Positions 51,467-54,507 of a stretch of 54,507 nucleotides of DNA are shown in pieces. The position numbers and the translations under genes were made by a program. Source of the stretch: Bacillota bacterium. GTDB lineage: Bacteria; Bacillota; SHA-98; UBA4971. The stretch lies in the NCBI GenBank assembly GCA_024653485.1, contig JANLFY010000010.1, positions 1-54,507 on the forward strand, read 5' to 3'. Position 1 is the first letter of the stretch. Each line of letters starts with the position of its first letter. The notes beneath the pieces were generated by a model. That model worked only from the letters and a program-made list of their open reading frames with translations. It ran no database searches and was not told the DNA's origin.

Positions 51467-51757
51467 CGTGGAGGAGCGTCCACGGATGGTCCGCGCGCGG
51501 ACGGTCCGCGCATGTTCCCTCTCTGTACCGGGATCCTCCTTGCGCGTCAGACAACGACTGTGCCTGTGCCCGAGGTTCGGGTGGCAAGGGATGGGCAAGA
51601 GACTGTGTGCTCTGACCTTGAAGGCAGCAGCAATGCGGCGATGGCAATGAGTCTCTCCTCAGACTCATTCTATGGTTCAGCGGTATCGGGGCTCTTGGGA
51701 TAGTGGCACAGGCGGAATCAGTAGTTGGACAGGAGTCCACGCGAGGGGGCTGCAGTG

Positions 51758-52246
51758 ATGTTCACTATCGAATCGTCCATGTACGTTCCCGGAATGCGTG
51801 CCAGACGCGTCATCGACTTCATGCTTCACCCCGCTGACGACCTGTATCGAGACTGGTGGCCGGGAACGCATCTTTCGATGCACGCATTGAACGACTGTTC
51901 CGGTATCGGACAAGTGGTTTACATGGAAGAGTTGGTCGGTGACCGTCGTATCAGAATGAGGTGTGTCGTCACCGACCTTGATCCCGATCGGATTGCCTGG
52001 CAGTTCATATATATCGTGGGATTACCGTGCTCGCTCGTCATCAAGATTGATGACGATGACGAGGGCGCGACAATCACTCACACGATAAGGGTAGGGTACT
52101 CTGGACGACTTGGGCGACTTCTGGACCCACTCTTCAGAGTATACTTCTCGAAACGATTCGCCCAGATGATGAGTGAGCACTTTACCGTAGAGTTCGCAGC
52201 ATTGCCAGGGGTCCTTGAGAGACATGGGTCGCGCTCATCTGCCTAA
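51758..52246 (+). CDS. SRPBCC superfamily protein
   Basis: A 162-residue protein with the helix-grip pattern of START/SRPBCC ligand-binding domains: a leading strand, a helix (ARRVIDFMLHPADDLYRDWW), then strands GQVVYMEELVGDRRIRMRCV, IAWQFIYIVG and ATITHTIRVGYSG, and a long closing helix (FSKRFAQMMSEHFTVEFAAL). Such proteins bind hydrophobic ligands in a pocket. The ATG at 51758 follows GAGGGGG; the frame is open to 51725. No operon partner or substrate is visible. Confidence 0.75.
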   Translation: MFTIESSMYVPGMRARRVIDFMLHPADDLYRDWWPGTHLSMHALNDCSGIGQVVYMEELVGDRRIRMRCVVTDLDPDRIAWQFIYIVGLPCSLVIKIDDDDEGATITHTIRVGYSGRLGRLLDPLFRVYFSKRFAQMMSEHFTVEFAALPGVLERHGSRSSA

Positions 52247-53079
52247 CAAACGTGTCCAGATGACCGGACCGGGCGCGGTCGGTGGAGATCCCGGCGTTGG
52301 AAATACCGCGTCCGGTCTGGGTGCTGCAGGAAGGGCATCGGGGGGTCCGTCGTGTGCTGAAGGATCGGCCTCTCATCGCGGCACATGGAACTACATGCAT
52401 CAACCGGACCCCGGCTGCGTCGCGGGGCCGGACATGTCGCTGCTGAGAAGAGTTGGCGACCCACAGGGAACGCCTTCTTCCCCTGTCAATCGCACGTGCG
52501 ATCATTCCCTCACATGTCGGTCACAAACGAACCCACGCAGGTGAGCCGTCGGCTACCCGCACGCACCTTGTGCCGGGTGGTCAATGATGCGTCGGGCTAC
52601 GCTGTGATGCGCCGAGGTGCGCCGGGATGCCCGAGATGATGCGTCAGGATGCGCAGGAATGCCGCGGAGCGCGGCGGGACTCCTCTATTGGACGTCTGGC
52701 CGCAGTAGGTAACCCAGGACTCAGCGAACGGATGAGCTTGTCCCGCTCCGACTCTTGGCGTATCATGGTATTCAAGGGACATAGCTCCAAGAAGAATGCC
52801 TGAAGAGCATCGGGACTAGGAAAGTGTTGGCGAAGCCCGACTGGAAGCGGCCATGGTCCGGGATTCTCCCTGAAGGACTCCCCTCGGGAGCTTCTGTGGG
52901 ACGTCTGGCGATGATCTGACGGTTGCGGGGATGGCAGGACCAGGAGGAACGCACCGGTGTACTCTCTCTAGTCCCACCGCAGTGAGTCCCACAGCAGTGC
53001 CCGGTCCTGCAACGGTCTTGCGGAAGAGGATCCTCCCGCAGTGCCGATGACACGGGAGGATGGCGTGGGAGGGATTGCC
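52247..53079. other. Intergenic region, no gene seen, repeat-like in the middle
   Basis: At 52585-52665 GATGCG(C/T)C words recur at irregular 9-20 bp steps, a degenerate repeat. The rest shows small overlapping frames without domains. The UvrD frame is open from 53041, but a better start is at 53080. Confidence 0.55.
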
Positions 53080-54507
53080 GTGGCGGTTGAGCTGGATGAG
53101 AACCAACTTGAGGTCGCCAGGCATTTGACCGGAGGTCTGCTGGTCATGGCGCCCGTAGGCACGGGCAAGACGCTGGTCCTCGCCGAGCGCATGGCATACG
53201 CAATCGCCTCTAGGATCCCGCCCGAACGCATTCTGGGGCTCACGTTCACCAATCGAGCCTGCAACGAGATGCGTGAGCGAGTGAAAAAGCGTTACCCCCA
53301 GTTCGCGTCATCGGTCAGAATCCAGACGTTTCACGGGCTCTGTGCGACTATGCTTCGCACGGAGGCGAGGTACATAGGTCTGCCATGCGACTTCGTCATC
53401 TACGACGAGGCCGACTGCCAAGAGGTCATCAAGGAGCTCGGCGGCGACCCTGGTGAGGTGAGGAACATGCTGGCTGCAATACAGGGCGCCAAGGTGGACG
53501 CACCTCTTGAGCTCATATCGGCATCAGATCTATGGTCGCTAGAGCGTCTGTTCAGGCGGAAGTGCCCTGACTTGGCCGGGCTGGCCGTAAGATACCAAGA
53601 TGTGCTGAGGACTCGACATGCTCTCGACTTCGCAGACCTGGTGCTGATGGTGCGCGTAACCCTCAATGCGCACCCGGACGTTCGGAAGCGCTGGGAGAAC
53701 CGGTATGACCTCGTCCAAGTAGACGAGGTCCAGGACACTCACCTGTCCGAGTACGAGGTCGTCCGATATCTCGCAAGGCGCTCGGGCAACCTTGCCCTCG
53801 TGGGCGACATGAATCAGACCATATACGAGTGGCGCGGGTCAAGACCAGGCGAGCTGCTGACGAAGTTCTTCGAAGACTTCAAGCCCGTCACCACCATGTC
53901 TCTCGAGATCAACTACCGCGCCACGAGAGTGCTCGTGCAGGCCGCGAACGCAGTTGCCAGCCGCCTGAGACGGTATGTCAGTGGGGTTGCCCAGGGGACA
54001 GAGGGGCACAGGGAGACGGCCGCCGCAAGTAGCACTGCGGTTTCGCCACAGGCCGGTGCAGCGCGGTCCGCCCCAAGAGTCCGGGCCTGCCGGCCGTGTC
54101 GGCCGTCCGCGGCCGCAGAAAAGGGGGAACGGATCGGCATTCGGCGTTTTGACAACGAGCACAAGGAAGCCGATTGGGTCTGCAGCGCCATTCGGACGAT
54201 AGTGGACACGCGCTCTGTCCGCTATAACCAAATAGGTGTCCTAACTAGGACCAACGGGCGGGGCGAGGACATTTCAAAGGTATTCGCGAGAGAGAACCTT
54301 CCTCATGTTACCGTGGAGCAGTTCCAGTTCTTCGCGCGAGAGGAGATAAAGGACGCGCTTGCTTGCCTGAAGATGCTCATCAACCCAAGAGACAAGGCCA
54401 GTGTCACCAGAGTCCTGCTGAAGCTCGCAAGAGGAGTGGGCGATTCCACAATCAAGGACATCAATGTGAGGAGCCAAGGAACCGGCCTTTCCCTGTCCGA
54501 TCTCATC
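53080..54507 (+). CDS. UvrD/Rep family DNA helicase, 5' part only
   Basis: Superfamily 1A helicase, 476 residues seen before the window ends. Walker A is APVGTGKT (24-31), motif Ia ILGLTFTNRACNEMRERV, motif Ic/Ib QTFHGLC, DExx box VDEVQDTH (from 215), motif III GDMNQTIYEWRG, motif IV NYRAT. It unwinds DNA in repair or restart. The GTG at 53080 lies 7 bases from GGGAGGG; earlier starts at 53041 and 53047 lack this. Residues about 300-348 form an Ala/Arg/Pro-rich insertion before the conserved helicase 2A strand IGIRRFDNEHKEADWV. The first residue of Walker A is Ala where Gly is usual. The C-terminus, motifs V-VI included, is outside the window. Confidence 0.9.
   Translation, partial: MAVELDENQLEVARHLTGGLLVMAPVGTGKTLVLAERMAYAIASRIPPERILGLTFTNRACNEMRERVKKRYPQFASSVRIQTFHGLCATMLRTEARYIGLPCDFVIYDEADCQEVIKELGGDPGEVRNMLAAIQGAKVDAPLELISASDLWSLERLFRRKCPDLAGLAVRYQDVLRTRHALDFADLVLMVRVTLNAHPDVRKRWENRYDLVQVDEVQDTHLSEYEVVRYLARRSGNLALVGDMNQTIYEWRGSRPGELLTKFFEDFKPVTTMSLEINYRATRVLVQAANAVASRLRRYVSGVAQGTEGHRETAAASSTAVSPQAGAARSAPRVRACRPCRPSAAAEKGERIGIRRFDNEHKEADWVCSAIRTIVDTRSVRYNQIGVLTRTNGRGEDISKVFARENLPHVTVEQFQFFAREEIKDALACLKMLINPRDKASVTRVLLKLARGVGDSTIKDINVRSQGTGLSLSDLI
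53976..54120 (+). repeat. Low-complexity in-frame insertion in the UvrD-like gene
   Basis: About 48 codons of Ala, Ser, Arg, Pro and Gly interrupt the region between motif IV and the next conserved strand. The flanks (VLVQAANAVASRL and ERIGIRRFDNEH) are typical of UvrD proteins. Confidence 0.65.

Overview
The window is GC-rich DNA from an anaerobic, spore-forming bacterium with an outer membrane, most likely a diderm lineage of the Bacillota (Limnochordia-like or a related deep clostridial group; this placement is inference). The signs are an NAD-linked [FeFe] hydrogenase, a ferredoxin-dependent 2-oxoacid oxidoreductase, two spore-coat genes, two beta-barrel proteins ending in an aromatic residue, two TolC-family proteins, and a LolA-like/RND set.

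Layout. 1-954: no clear gene; a strong promoter faces a long 9-bp repeat array. 955-1509: XRE-cupin regulator. 2153-11453: hydrogenase locus in the order HydC, HydB, HydA, a stand-alone thioredoxin-like ferredoxin, a PAS-containing sensory hydrogenase homologue, and a SpoIIE-type phosphatase. 11510-17557: TetR regulator behind a palindromic operator and a 13-bp half-site array, then an RND/MMPL exporter, a LolA-like periplasmic protein and an outer-membrane barrel. 17946-22723: SYLF protein, YkvI-like membrane protein, ECF S component with a THEP1-type NTPase, and two spore-coat proteins. 22956-26415 (minus): 2-oxoacid:ferredoxin oxidoreductase. 26744-26831: tRNA-Leu. 27369-38394 (minus): a two-component system, then two TolC proteins, a MacA-like adaptor, a MacB-like ATPase and permease, and a secreted protein. 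38823-41750: threonine dehydrogenase and 2-amino-3-ketobutyrate CoA ligase. 41859-42332: tRNA-fMet, tRNA-Met and tRNA-Lys with promoter and terminator. 42771-54507: a barrel protein, a GrpB-kinase fusion, a DUF255 protein, a flavoprotein, an AAC(6')-like acetyltransferase, DUF2059 and SRPBCC proteins, and the 5' part of a UvrD-type helicase cut by the window end.

The genes fit fermentative or acetogenic energy metabolism. The 2-oxoacid oxidoreductase makes reduced ferredoxin, HydABC can couple ferredoxin and NADH oxidation to H2, and HydS with the phosphatase may sense redox or H2 state. The envelope genes supply efflux and probable lipid traffic across two membranes.

The most unusual property is not a single gene. 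Short degenerate tandem repeats (9, 12, 13, 14, 15, 18, 19, 24, 27 and 30 bp) fill many intergenic gaps and also appear as in-frame insertions or tails in otherwise conserved proteins (HydB, HydS, KorB, OMP, DUF255, and probably the RND exporter, histidine kinase and UvrD). In genes the period is a multiple of 3; between genes 13 and 14 bp recur. Starts were chosen from visible ribosome-binding sites and family start positions, so several are shorter than the longest open frame.
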